Shown here one piece after another: positions 51,408 through 59,700 of a stretch of 64,000 bases of DNA. Below the pieces are notes generated by a model. It was not told the DNA's origin. It saw only the letters and a program-made list of their open reading frames with translations, and did not search any database. The stretch lies in contig NZ_CP015199.1 of assembly GCF_001648155.1 (NCBI RefSeq), positions 3,419,001-3,483,000 of the forward strand. The letters run 5' to 3'. Source of the stretch: Chryseobacterium glaciei (GTDB lineage: Bacteria; Bacteroidota; Bacteroidia; Flavobacteriales; Weeksellaceae). Each line of letters starts with the position of its first letter. The stretch's first letter is position 1. A program made the translations under genes and the position numbers.

Positions 51408-52727
51408 TTATTTCACCTGAAGCACAGATCTTGTGTGACTAAAGTTTTCAAAGCTGAATTTCCCATGATATTTTCCCATTCCGGAAGTTCCGACACCACC
51501 AAAAGGCAAATAATGTGATCCAACATGCACAATTGTACTGTTAATTTCTGCGTCGCCACTCGTTGTTCGGTTCAGAATATCATTTGCAAATTCCTGATTT
51601 TCGGTGAAAATATATAAGGCTAATGGTTTCGGACGATTATTTATTTCATCTAAAGCTTTCTCAATATCATTATAGGTCATGATTGGAAGAATCGGACCAA
51701 AAATTTCCTGTTGCATCACTTTATCATCCCAAGTTACATTATCCATTAAAGTAGCTTCAAAATGACGGGTTTCAAGATCATAACTTCCGCCATAAATTAC
51801 TTTTTCAGGAGCTGCATCAAGGTAACCCGCAAGATTTTTGATTTGATTCTGATTGACAATTTTTCCGATTTTACCTAATGATCCATCTGGATAAGTTGTT
51901 TTTAAATAAGCTTTAAATTTTTCAACAAAAGCATCTTTCACAGATTCATGAATATAAATATAATCTGGGGCCACACAAGTTTGTCCACAATTGATCCATT
52001 TTCCGTAAGAAATTCTTGCAACGGCTTTGTCAAGATCTGCATCTTTATGGATGATTGTCGGAGATTTCCCTCCCAATTCAAGAGTTAAAGGAATTAATTG
52101 TTCAGCTGCAGCTTTCATGACGATTTTTCCAACATTTGGACTTCCTGTAAAGAAAATATAGTCAAACGGCAGGCTTAATAATAAAGTATTTTCTTCAATC
52201 GCTCCCTGAACGACGGCTACATAAGCTTCGTCGAATGATTCTTTTACAATATCTTCAAGAACTTTTGCTACGTGAGGTGTATTTTCAGAAGGTTTTAAGA
52301 TAGCTGTATTTCCTGCGATCAAAGCTCCGATTAGCGGACTGAAAGTCAACTGAACAGGGTAGTTGAAAGGGCCGATAATATAATTAACACCATAAGGTTC
52401 GTGAATTATTTTACTCGTCACTTCAGCTCCCGAAGAATGCGGTTTTGATTCTGCTGGAATTGGTTTTGCCCATTCGTCAACATTTTCTAAAAGGTAATCA
52501 AGTTCGCTGACAACGATTTGGATTTCTACATATTCAGCTTCTTTTCGACTTTTTCCTAAATCTATATCTAAAGCTTCACAAAGAGCATCAGTATGACTCA
52601 AAAATACTTGTCTGAATTTTTTTAGTTGAGTTTTTCTGAATTCAATATCTTTAGTTTGATTGGTTTTAAAGAAGGCCTTTTGCTTTTCAAATATTCCTCT
52701 TATTTTCTGTTCCAGTTCTGTATTCAT
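51408..52727 (-). CDS. Aldehyde dehydrogenase (class 3 type)
   Basis: This 439-residue protein lacks the long N-terminal part of most ALDHs, which is typical of class 3. It shows NYPVQLTFSPLIGALIAGNT, LKPSENTPHVAKV, the NAD loop FFTGSPNVGKIVM, LELGGKSP and the catalytic cysteine in NCGQTCVAPDYI. It oxidises aldehydes to acids with NAD(P)+. ATG 52727 is chosen because a -7 box at 52748-52755 lies after the more upstream in-frame TTG. Confidence 0.94.
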   Translation of the reverse strand: MNTELEQKIRGIFEKQKAFFKTNQTKDIEFRKTQLKKFRQVFLSHTDALCEALDIDLGKSRKEAEYVEIQIVVSELDYLLENVDEWAKPIPAESKPHSSGAEVTSKIIHEPYGVNYIIGPFNYPVQLTFSPLIGALIAGNTAILKPSENTPHVAKVLEDIVKESFDEAYVAVVQGAIEENTLLLSLPFDYIFFTGSPNVGKIVMKAAAEQLIPLTLELGGKSPTIIHKDADLDKAVARISYGKWINCGQTCVAPDYIYIHESVKDAFVEKFKAYLKTTYPDGSLGKIGKIVNQNQIKNLAGYLDAAPEKVIYGGSYDLETRHFEATLMDNVTWDDKVMQQEIFGPILPIMTYNDIEKALDEINNRPKPLALYIFTENQEFANDILNRTTSGDAEINSTIVHVGSHYLPFGGVGTSGMGKYHGKFSFENFSHTRSVLQVK

Positions 52728-52747
52728 TTTTATTTTTTTTATGATTG

Positions 52748-52755
52748 CAAATTTA
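52748..52755 (-). promoter_or_regulatory. -7 box (TAAATTTG) of the aldehyde dehydrogenase gene
   Basis: TAAATTTG on the minus strand lies 20 nt before the ATG at 52727, downstream of an in-frame TTG that can be excluded as a start. Confidence 0.5.
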
Positions 52756-52959
52756 AAACTGTGCAATGTTTTGATTGAAAATTATTAAGCAAATTTATTG
52801 TTAAAAATTAAATTGTGTACAATTTAATTTAAATTTTATTCTAATTGAATTATTGATGTAACCTATAATATAATGTAGATTTTCAATGAAAAATTAATGC
52901 CAACAACTTTTCTGAATATTAAATCGAGTTTAATTTTTAAAAATTGAGCGAAGATTTTT

Positions 52960-52967
52960 TATCTTTG
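52960..52967 (+). promoter_or_regulatory. -7 box (TATCTTTG) of holB, leaderless spacing
   Basis: TATCTTTG ends 4 nt before the ATG at 52972, so a leaderless mRNA is predicted. Confidence 0.6.
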
Positions 52968-52971
52968 GGAC

Positions 52972-54090
52972 ATGAATTGGGAGAACATCGCCGGACAGGA
53001 AAATCTGAAAAAACTTCTTAAAGACAGTATCGCTGAAAACAGAGTGAGCCACGCCCAGCTTTTCATAGGAAAAGAAGGTTATGGAACACTTCCAATGGTT
53101 TTGGCGTATGCAAAAGAAATTTTAAAAGGTGAAAACGAGCACGCAGCATCAAAAGTGGAACATTTAAATCACCTTGATCTGCATTTCAGTTTCCCGGTTT
53201 TTACGGATAACAGAAACTCTTTAAGCAAAAATAAGTTTGAAGAATTCAGAGAGATGATCATGGCTTCACCATATGCAAGCTATGATGATTGGGCGGCTTT
53301 TCTGGAGTCTGAAAATAAGCAACTCTTTATTTCTGCAGATGAAGTTGATGATCAAAATCAAAAATTCTCTCTTAAAAGTTTTGAAGGCGGAACTAAAATT
53401 CTGATTGTTTGGAGAGCAGATAAAATGAATATTGCCGCTTCCAACAAGTTCCTGAAATTTTTAGAAGAACCACCGGCAAAAACAATTATTCTTCTTACAG
53501 CCGAAGATATTAATGATATTCTTCCGACAATTCTTTCCAGAACGCAGGTTGTGGAGATCCCAAGAATTAATGATAATGATATAGAAAACTATCTTAAAAA
53601 GAATTTTTCTGTATCTGATGAAAAGGTGAGAGAAATTGTTCACCAGGCTCAGGGAGATTTGAATGATGCCATCAAGCTTTTAAACTCAGAAAATAAAAGC
53701 GATGAGTTTGAAAAGTTGTTCGTTCAATGGGTTCGTGATGCATTTATGGTGAAAAAGAAACCTGAATTTCTTAAAAGTATCATTCTTTGGGCAAGAGAAA
53801 TTGCAGGCTGGAACAGAGAAAAACAAAAGAACTTTTTAAATTATTGTTCAGAGATTTTCAGATTGGCCTTGCTTCAAAATTATCAGTCGGAAAGCCTTGT
53901 TTACAAAAAAATTGACGCCAACGGTTTTAACTGGGCAGGATTTTCAAAATTCATCAGCGGAGCCAATATCGAAAGTATTCTGGAAGAAATTTCAACAGCC
54001 GATTTACATTTAACCCGAAACGGAAATCCTAAAATAATCTGGACAGATTTAGGAATAAAATTATCAAGATATATTCATAAAAGCACATAA
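52972..54090 (+). CDS. holB: DNA polymerase III subunit delta'
   Basis: This 372-residue protein is the clamp-loader delta' subunit. It starts WENIAGQENLKKLLKDSI, VSHAQLFIGKEGYGTLPM (a degenerate P-loop, usual because delta' does not bind ATP), KILIVWRADKMNIAASNKFLK and FLEEPPAKTIILLTAE with ILSRTQVVEIPR. The segment LHFSFPVFTDNRNSLSKNKF replaces the zinc module of other family members, as in many Bacteroidota. Cytoplasmic. Confidence 0.93.
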   Translation: MNWENIAGQENLKKLLKDSIAENRVSHAQLFIGKEGYGTLPMVLAYAKEILKGENEHAASKVEHLNHLDLHFSFPVFTDNRNSLSKNKFEEFREMIMASPYASYDDWAAFLESENKQLFISADEVDDQNQKFSLKSFEGGTKILIVWRADKMNIAASNKFLKFLEEPPAKTIILLTAEDINDILPTILSRTQVVEIPRINDNDIENYLKKNFSVSDEKVREIVHQAQGDLNDAIKLLNSENKSDEFEKLFVQWVRDAFMVKKKPEFLKSIILWAREIAGWNREKQKNFLNYCSEIFRLALLQNYQSESLVYKKIDANGFNWAGFSKFISGANIESILEEISTADLHLTRNGNPKIIWTDLGIKLSRYIHKST

Positions 54091-54127
54091 ATAGAAACTC
54101 CGGCATTATTGTCGGAGTTTCTATTTT
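54089..54127 (+). terminator. Intrinsic terminator of holB
   Basis: AAATAGAAACTCCG pairs with CGGAGTTTCTATTT around a 10-nt loop and ends in T residues. Confidence 0.85.
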
Positions 54128-54332
54128 TCATTAAAGAGAGTTATTTTGTCATTCATCTTTAGCACAATTTTCTTTCTCAGGTTAACATTTTGGGGATAGT
54201 CTCTATTTAAAATGGATAATTCAATAGATAGAATTAATAATGTTTTATTCATATCAGTTTAAATTTAATTAACGGAAATCTAATACTATTCAGTGAGTTA
54301 CATTAAGGAATATTAAATTTTAATTAAATAAT

Positions 54333-54354
54333 CAATCAATCGTTTGATTTATTG
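54333..54354. promoter_or_regulatory. Candidate TetR operator palindrome
   Basis: CAATCAATC-GTTT-GATTTATTG is a 22-bp inverted repeat with 8 of 9 arm positions matching. It covers the -33 TTTG of the tetR promoter, so binding by the TetR protein should block transcription of the whole efflux operon. Confidence 0.6.
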
Positions 54355-54373
54355 AAAATCTTGTGTAAATTTG
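54343..54373 (+). promoter_or_regulatory. Promoter of the tetR-tolC-emrAB operon
   Basis: TTTG at 54343-54346, a 19-nt spacer and TAAATTTG at 54366-54373 match the Bacteroidota -33/-7 consensus. Transcription should start near 54378. Confidence 0.7.
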
Positions 54374-54395
54374 CACCTTGAAAAATGAGAGTATA

Positions 54396-55022
54396 ATGAT
54401 TTCAAAAGAAGAAAATATATTGTTCGCTGCCGAGAAGCTCTTTGCTGAGAAGGGTTTTGAGGGAACTTCCACCCGGGAGATCGCAAAAGCCGCGAATGTG
54501 AATATTTCTATGATATCTTACTATTTCGGTTCTAAAGAAAAACTGTATGAAAAATTAGTTGAATACAGAATGAGTGAAGGGCAATTCTTTTCCAAAGATA
54601 TTTTAGAAAGAACCGACATCAATGAATGGGAAAAAATAGAAAAAATAATAGATCAGTTTGCAGGAAGAATAAGACATCAAAAATGTTTTTACCGAATCAT
54701 GCAGAGAGAGCAGTTACATGCAGAGAATCCTCAGATCGTTGAGTTTCTTAAACAAACGAAAATGGGTTTTATTGCCATGTATTCAAAGATTTTAGAAAGT
54801 GGATTAAAAAAAGGTGTTTTTACAAAAAACCCTCCAATCTATTTGCTTCATGCAACGGTGAGTGGAACTTTATTTTATGCCTCAAATGGCAAGGAAATGT
54901 ATAAAGAATTCTTAAACGATACGGAAGAAGAAAGCGTTTTTGATGAAAAATATTACATGGAGCTCAATAAACATATTAAATATATACTAAAAGACCTTTT
55001 AGGTTATGAAGAGAATAAATAA
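54396..55022 (+). CDS. TetR-family regulator of the efflux operon
   Basis: This 208-residue TetR protein has an N-terminal HTH (about 5-50: ILFAAEKLFAEKGFEGTSTR, EIAKAANVNISMISYYFGSK) and a helical ligand-binding part with a TetR_C-like end (VFTKNPPIYLLHATVSGTLF). ATG 54396 is preferred; a TTG at 54378 coincides with the predicted transcription start. Its 3' end overlaps tolC by 17 nt, so it is the first gene of the operon and likely autoregulated. Confidence 0.9.
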   Translation: MISKEENILFAAEKLFAEKGFEGTSTREIAKAANVNISMISYYFGSKEKLYEKLVEYRMSEGQFFSKDILERTDINEWEKIEKIIDQFAGRIRHQKCFYRIMQREQLHAENPQIVEFLKQTKMGFIAMYSKILESGLKKGVFTKNPPIYLLHATVSGTLFYASNGKEMYKEFLNDTEEESVFDEKYYMELNKHIKYILKDLLGYEENK

Positions 55023-56325
55023 TTCAGTTCTTGCACTTTCTCTATTTATAGGAATTGCAAACATAAATGCTCAGGAGAAAAAACAACTCACCCTCGATGA
55101 AGCTGTGCAGTTGGGAATCCAAAATAGCAAGAGCCTAAAGATTGATGCAGCTAAAATTGAAGAAGCTACCGCAGATCTTTTGGAAGCAAAGAACAAACAA
55201 CTTCCTGAATTGAAAGTTTCCGGAAGCTATATGTATCTTCCCATTAAACCAACAATTGATCTGAAACTTTCGACCGGATCAGGTGCTGGCGCAGAAAGCC
55301 CGACAGTACATCAGGTTGCCTATGGATCTGTGAATCTTAGTGTTCCGATTTACAACGGTGGAAGAATTAAATATGGTATTCAGTCTGCAAAATATTTGGT
55401 GGAAGCATCAAAATTAAGCACAGAAAATGATAAAATAGCGATTGCTTATAACGTTGCTCAGGCTTACAATAATTTATTTAAAGCGAACCAATCCATTAAA
55501 GTTTTAGAAGAAAATCTTACTGCTTCTCAAAAAAGAGATGATACTTTTCTTAAACTTGAAAATAATGGAGTTATCGCTAGAAACGATCGTTTAAAGGCAA
55601 ATCTTCAGACTTCAAATATCGAATTGCAATTATTGGAAGCAAAAAACAACTATAATATTGCCAACATCAATATGGATTTGTTGTTAGGATTAGCTGATAA
55701 TACAGAAATTGAAGTTGATCAAAATTATATCGACGAAGGTTCTGATGTAAAAGCAGTTGACTTTTATGTAAACGAAGCCAGAGAAAACCGTAAAGATTTA
55801 CAGGCTTTAGCTCAACAAAGAAAAGCGGCTGAGTTGGGATCTAAATCTGCAAAAGCTGAAAATCTTCCATCAATTGCATTTACAGGAGGTTATGTAGCTG
55901 CGGATATTCCAAAATTCCTTACCCTTTACAATGCGGTAAACGTTGGAGTTGGGATCTCTTATAATTTATCAAATCTTTGGAAAGAAAATTCTTCATTAAG
56001 ACAGTCTCAGGCAAGAGAAAAGCAGCTAGCTGCCAACGATGAATTATTAAATGACAATATTAAGCTTGACGTAAACAGAGAATATCAAAACACAGATTAC
56101 TCTAAAAAGAGAATCGCAGTGTATGAAAAAGCTGCAGAACAGGCTAATGAAAATTACAGAATTACAAAAAATAAATATGACAACGGTTTGGCTACCATGA
56201 CCGAATTGTTGGATGCAGATGCAGCACAGATTTCTTCAAATGTTGGAGTTATTAATGCAAAAGCAGATGCAGCATTGGCTTACAGAAAACTATTACAAAC
56301 TACAGGAACTTTAACAATTAAATAA
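55006..56325 (+). CDS. TolC-family outer-membrane efflux protein
   Basis: This 439-residue protein has a signal peptide (about 1-22, ending NINAQ) and the doubled TolC repeat: LTLDEAVQLGIQNSKSLKID with LLEAKNKQLPELKVSGSY, then AREKQLAANDELLNDNIKLD and YDNGLATMTELLDADAA. Long helices form the periplasmic tunnel. It overlaps tetR by 17 nt and is followed 14 nt later by emrA. Confidence 0.93.
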   Translation: MKRINNSVLALSLFIGIANINAQEKKQLTLDEAVQLGIQNSKSLKIDAAKIEEATADLLEAKNKQLPELKVSGSYMYLPIKPTIDLKLSTGSGAGAESPTVHQVAYGSVNLSVPIYNGGRIKYGIQSAKYLVEASKLSTENDKIAIAYNVAQAYNNLFKANQSIKVLEENLTASQKRDDTFLKLENNGVIARNDRLKANLQTSNIELQLLEAKNNYNIANINMDLLLGLADNTEIEVDQNYIDEGSDVKAVDFYVNEARENRKDLQALAQQRKAAELGSKSAKAENLPSIAFTGGYVAADIPKFLTLYNAVNVGVGISYNLSNLWKENSSLRQSQAREKQLAANDELLNDNIKLDVNREYQNTDYSKKRIAVYEKAAEQANENYRITKNKYDNGLATMTELLDADAAQISSNVGVINAKADAALAYRKLLQTTGTLTIK

Positions 56326-56339
56326 GATTAAGACCAAAA

Positions 56340-57443
56340 ATGGAAAATAATAATACACCAGTAACTGAACCTAAAAAGAAAAAGAGTTTAGTTTTCCCAA
56401 TCATTTTAGCGGTTGTCGTAGTAGTGGGAGGGATCTACGGATACAGAACATATTCTTACGGACAGCTTCACGAAGAAACTGACGATGCTCAGATTGCTTC
56501 AAACATGAGCCCTGTAATTTCTAAAGTTTCAGGATATGTAACGCAGATAAAAGTAAAAGATAATCAGTTAGTTAAAAAAGGAGATACTTTGGTTATCCTT
56601 GATAACAGAGATCAAAAAATGGCTTTGGTACAGGCTGAAGCAGCTTTAACGACTGCAAAAAGCAATATTTCAAACGCTCAGGCAAGTACTACTGCAACAT
56701 CTAAAAATATAGGAAGCTCACAAGCAGCTGTAACAACAGCAAATGCTCAAATCGAAGCTGCAAAAGTAAATGTTTGGAAAACAAATCAGGATTTAAAAAG
56801 ATATTCTGTTTTGGTAAAAGACCACTCAATTACAGAACAACAATACGAGCAGGCTTTAGCTGCAAAACAATCTGCTGACAGACAATTACAGGTTTTAGTT
56901 GATCAGAGAAATCAAATTGCTCAACAAACGGGCATTGCTTCTTCTCAAACGGCTGCAAGTTCTCAACAGATCAGTGTTGCAGGTTCAGTGGCTAAACAAA
57001 GAGAAGTTGATGTAGAAAATGCAAGATTGAATCTTTCTTACACAATTATCCTTGCTTCAGAAGACGGATATGTAGGAAAAGTTCCAATTCAGGCAGGACA
57101 GTATTTACAGGCAGGATCTCAGTTATTTAGTTTAGTTAAAAATGACCAAAAATGGGTTGTGGCTAACTTTAAAGAAACTCAGGTTGATAAAATGGTAGAA
57201 GGTCAGAAAGTAAAAATCGAAATCGATGCTTTCCCAGACACCGAATTTGATGGAGTAGTAAGTTCATTCTCTCCGGCTACAGGTTCTACATTCTCTATTC
57301 TTCCTCCGGATAACGCGAGTGGTAACTTCGTGAAAGTTGTACAAAGACTTCCTGTGAAAATCGACTTTGTAAAACTAGATCCAAACGTTGCTAAAAGACT
57401 AAGAACAGGAATGAACGTGAAAGCCGAAGTTTCTTTGAAATAA
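56340..57443 (+). CDS. HlyD/EmrA-family membrane fusion protein
   Basis: This 367-residue protein has one N-terminal membrane helix (about 16-34), then a split biotinyl-lipoyl domain (DAQIASNMSPVISKVSGYV, VKKGDTLVILDNRD; later EDGYVGKVPIQAGQYLQAGS), a helical hairpin between them (about 85-210), and a beta-barrel end (FKETQVDKMVEGQKVKIEID). This is the EmrA layout. It bridges the inner-membrane pump EmrB to TolC. Confidence 0.93.
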   Translation: MENNNTPVTEPKKKKSLVFPIILAVVVVVGGIYGYRTYSYGQLHEETDDAQIASNMSPVISKVSGYVTQIKVKDNQLVKKGDTLVILDNRDQKMALVQAEAALTTAKSNISNAQASTTATSKNIGSSQAAVTTANAQIEAAKVNVWKTNQDLKRYSVLVKDHSITEQQYEQALAAKQSADRQLQVLVDQRNQIAQQTGIASSQTAASSQQISVAGSVAKQREVDVENARLNLSYTIILASEDGYVGKVPIQAGQYLQAGSQLFSLVKNDQKWVVANFKETQVDKMVEGQKVKIEIDAFPDTEFDGVVSSFSPATGSTFSILPPDNASGNFVKVVQRLPVKIDFVKLDPNVAKRLRTGMNVKAEVSLK

Positions 57444-57453
57444 TATTTAAATA

Positions 57454-57735
57454 AGTGGATTGTCAATTTTGCTGAAGCAAGTCAATTGTGAAAGAAAAAT
57501 GAAGCAGTAAATTGATGATGAAGTTTGATGCCGATCTTGTGGAAGGATTCAGTGATGAAGAGGGAAATGAGGTGATGAAGATGATTTTGCAGATGGAGTT
57601 CAATGGAGAAGTATAATGAAGTTGAAAACTGACAAACGAAGTTGATATCGGTTTTGTAGATGGAAATCAATGATGAACTTGGAAAATGAAGTAGTAAAAT
57701 TGACAATGAAGTTGATTAATAATTGACAATTCACT
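57454..57735. repeat. GTGAATTGTCAATT-family repeat, copy e, expanded and inserted in the efflux operon
   Basis: AGTGGATTGTCAATT at 57454-57468 and AATTGACAATTCACT at 57721-57735 are an inverted pair with one mismatch. The 250-bp interior is GA-rich, with a degenerate direct repeat (copy A 57520-57559, copy B 57638-57677, sharing GAAGTT-GAT-CG-T-TTGT-GA-GGA) and many ATGAAG units. The element separates emrA from emrB. Confidence 0.6.
57515..57616 (+). CDS. Possible small ORF inside the repeat (33 residues)
   Basis: ATG 57515 to TAA 57616 encodes a 33-residue acidic peptide with VEGFSDEEGNEVMKMILQME. It lies inside the GA-rich repeat, and its reading frame may simply reflect the ATGAAG-like units. 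I have no evidence for expression. Confidence 0.15.
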   Translation: MMKFDADLVEGFSDEEGNEVMKMILQMEFNGEV

Positions 57736-57936
57736 TTTAAAAAATAATTAAAAATAATAAGAAATTAAGGGATTTAGAAATTGATGTTTGATTTGAATTA
57801 TTTAAATATTTAATAACTAAATAATTTGCAGCCGAATTTAATAAAGAACAAAGTTAGTTCGTAAAAATGCTTGTTCTTATTTCTAAAATTTCTAGATCTC
57901 ATAATCTCATAATTTTTTAATACCTATAAAAAAACT

Positions 57937-59511
57937 ATGGAAGATTCATTAGTAGAATATGGAGCCCGAAGAGTGATCATTACGATCACAGCTATTCTTT
58001 GTGCTTTGCTTGAAATTGTGGATTCCACGATTGTGAACGTTGCCCTGAACGAGATGAAAGGTAACCTGGGATCTACACTTTCTGAAGTTGGTTGGGTAAT
58101 TACGGCGTATGCCATTGGTAACGTAATTGTGGTGCCGATGACGAGTTGGCTTTCTCAACAGTTCGGACGAAGAAATTACTTTGCAGCTTCTATTATCATA
58201 TTTACTGTGTTCTCATTTTTATGCGGTAATGCAGATAATATTTGGGAGTTGGTATTCTTTAGATTATGTCAGGGAATTGGAGGTGGAGCCTTATTGGTAA
58301 CCTCACAAACCATTATCACAGAATCTTATCCGATTGAAAAAAGAAGTATGGCTCAGGCTATTTATGGTTTGGGAGTAATTATTGGTCCAACATTAGGTCC
58401 GCCATTAGGAGGTTATATTGTTGATAATTTCAGTTGGCCATATATTTTCTATATTAATATTCCAATCGGGATTGCAGCAACTTTAATGACATTACAGTTT
58501 ATAAAAAGTCCGAAATATGCTGAAAAACGTAAAGCTTCAGATGTAGATTGGTTAGGAATTGCTTTATTGGCCATTACCGTAGGTTCATTACAGTATATCT
58601 TAGAAAGAGGGCATGAAGAAGACTGGTTTGCAAGCGGATGGATTGTCCTATTTACCGTATCAGCAGTCTTAGGATTTATATTATTCCTCTGGCGAGAACT
58701 TACGTTCAAATATCCGATTGTAGAGCTGAGAGTTTTAAAAAACAGTAATTTAAGGATCGGAACGGTCATGTCCTTTGTATTAGGATTTGGTTTATATGGT
58801 TCAACATTTATTGTTCCTTTATATACTCAGAGTATCTTGGGATGGACGGCCTTAGAATCTGGAGCATTAATGATTCCGGCGGCGTTAACAACCGCTTTCA
58901 TGATGCCAATTATTGGTAAGTTGCTTTCGAAAGGAGTAAAACAACAGATTTTAGTATCGTTAGGATTATTTACGTTCTTCGTTTATAGTTTCTGGGGATA
59001 TAAAATTCTAACTCCGGATACCGGTAAAGACGCCTTCTTCTGGATGTTGATGGTAAGAGGAGCAGGATTAGGATTATTGTTTATTCCGATCACTTCTTTA
59101 TCATTAAGTACTTTGAAAGGTCAGGAAATTGGACAAGGAGCAGCATTTACAGGGATGATGAGACAGCTGGGAGGATCTTTCGGGATCGCGGCCATTACCA
59201 CATTTATTGCGAATGCTAGCCAGAAATACAGAGTTAATTTGGTTTCCCATTTAGATTCCAATGACTTTGATGTCCAGCAAAGATTAGCTGGATTAAAAGC
59301 AAGCTTCATGGCAAAAGGGATGACTCCCGATGCAGCAATGAATGCAGCATACAAAATGCTTGATCTTACGGTCACGAAACAGGCAACGGTGTTGTCTTAT
59401 ATGGACGTTTTCCTTTATTTAGGAATTGCTTTCCTGGTTTGTATTCCGTTTATCTTATTGGTTAAAGAGCGAAAAAGCAAAGAAAAAATAGATTTAAGTG
59501 GTGTACACTAA
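57937..59511 (+). CDS. EmrB/QacA-type MFS drug exporter (DHA2)
   Basis: This 524-residue inner-membrane protein has about 14 helices. It starts with CALLEIVDSTIVNVALNEMK (the DHA2 helix 1 motif), GWVITAYAIGNVIVVPMTSW, RLCQGIGGGALLVTSQTII and the antiporter motif C GLGVIIGPTLGPPLGGYIV. It exports hydrophobic toxins or drugs through EmrA and TolC. It is the last gene of the tetR operon, separated from emrA by a repeat. Confidence 0.94.
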   Translation: MEDSLVEYGARRVIITITAILCALLEIVDSTIVNVALNEMKGNLGSTLSEVGWVITAYAIGNVIVVPMTSWLSQQFGRRNYFAASIIIFTVFSFLCGNADNIWELVFFRLCQGIGGGALLVTSQTIITESYPIEKRSMAQAIYGLGVIIGPTLGPPLGGYIVDNFSWPYIFYINIPIGIAATLMTLQFIKSPKYAEKRKASDVDWLGIALLAITVGSLQYILERGHEEDWFASGWIVLFTVSAVLGFILFLWRELTFKYPIVELRVLKNSNLRIGTVMSFVLGFGLYGSTFIVPLYTQSILGWTALESGALMIPAALTTAFMMPIIGKLLSKGVKQQILVSLGLFTFFVYSFWGYKILTPDTGKDAFFWMLMVRGAGLGLLFIPITSLSLSTLKGQEIGQGAAFTGMMRQLGGSFGIAAITTFIANASQKYRVNLVSHLDSNDFDVQQRLAGLKASFMAKGMTPDAAMNAAYKMLDLTVTKQATVLSYMDVFLYLGIAFLVCIPFILLVKERKSKEKIDLSGVH

Positions 59512-59530
59512 ATTTTATTGAAATAAATAC

Positions 59531-59561
59531 AAATCCTCCGAAACTTTTCGGAGGATTTTTT
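59531..59561 (+). terminator. Intrinsic terminator of the efflux operon
   Basis: AAATCCTCCGAAA pairs perfectly with TTTCGGAGGATTT around a short CT loop and ends in six T. Confidence 0.85.
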
Positions 59562-59622
59562 GTGGAAATTATTTCATTACAAGAATATTTTTCAGCATAA
59601 ATAAAGACATCTAGTATTAGGG

Positions 59623-59650
59623 ATGTCATCCTGAGCGTAGTCGAAGGATC
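59623..59650. repeat. TGTCATCCTGAGCGTAGTCG repeat fragment
   Basis: TGTCATCCTGAGCGTAGTCG followed by AAGGATCT is one copy. The minus strand of 33127-33152 carries a close relative (TGTCATCCTG, then CGAAGGATCT), and 35319-35340 a shorter one. It is a dispersed intergenic motif. Confidence 0.5.
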
Positions 59651-59700
59651 TAAACTTAATATTCTTAACAACTTAACAAAACCTTAATGGTTCAAAAACA

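Larger units (their letters stand above)
54091..54395. other. Gene-free gap before tetR
   Basis: The 305-bp gap holds the holB terminator, about 190 bp of AT-rich sequence with nothing recognisable, and the tetR promoter/operator at 54333-54373. Confidence 0.6.
57444..57936. other. Gene-free gap inside the efflux operon
   Basis: The 493-bp gap between emrA and emrB contains the palindromic element 57454-57735 and about 200 bp of AT-rich sequence. No terminator is obvious, so emrB may still be read through. Confidence 0.55.

Noticed and set aside
54378..54395. TTG at 54378 as the tetR start
   Set aside because: It coincides with the predicted transcription start; the ATG at 54396 gives the normal TetR N-terminus. 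A leaderless TTG cannot be fully excluded.
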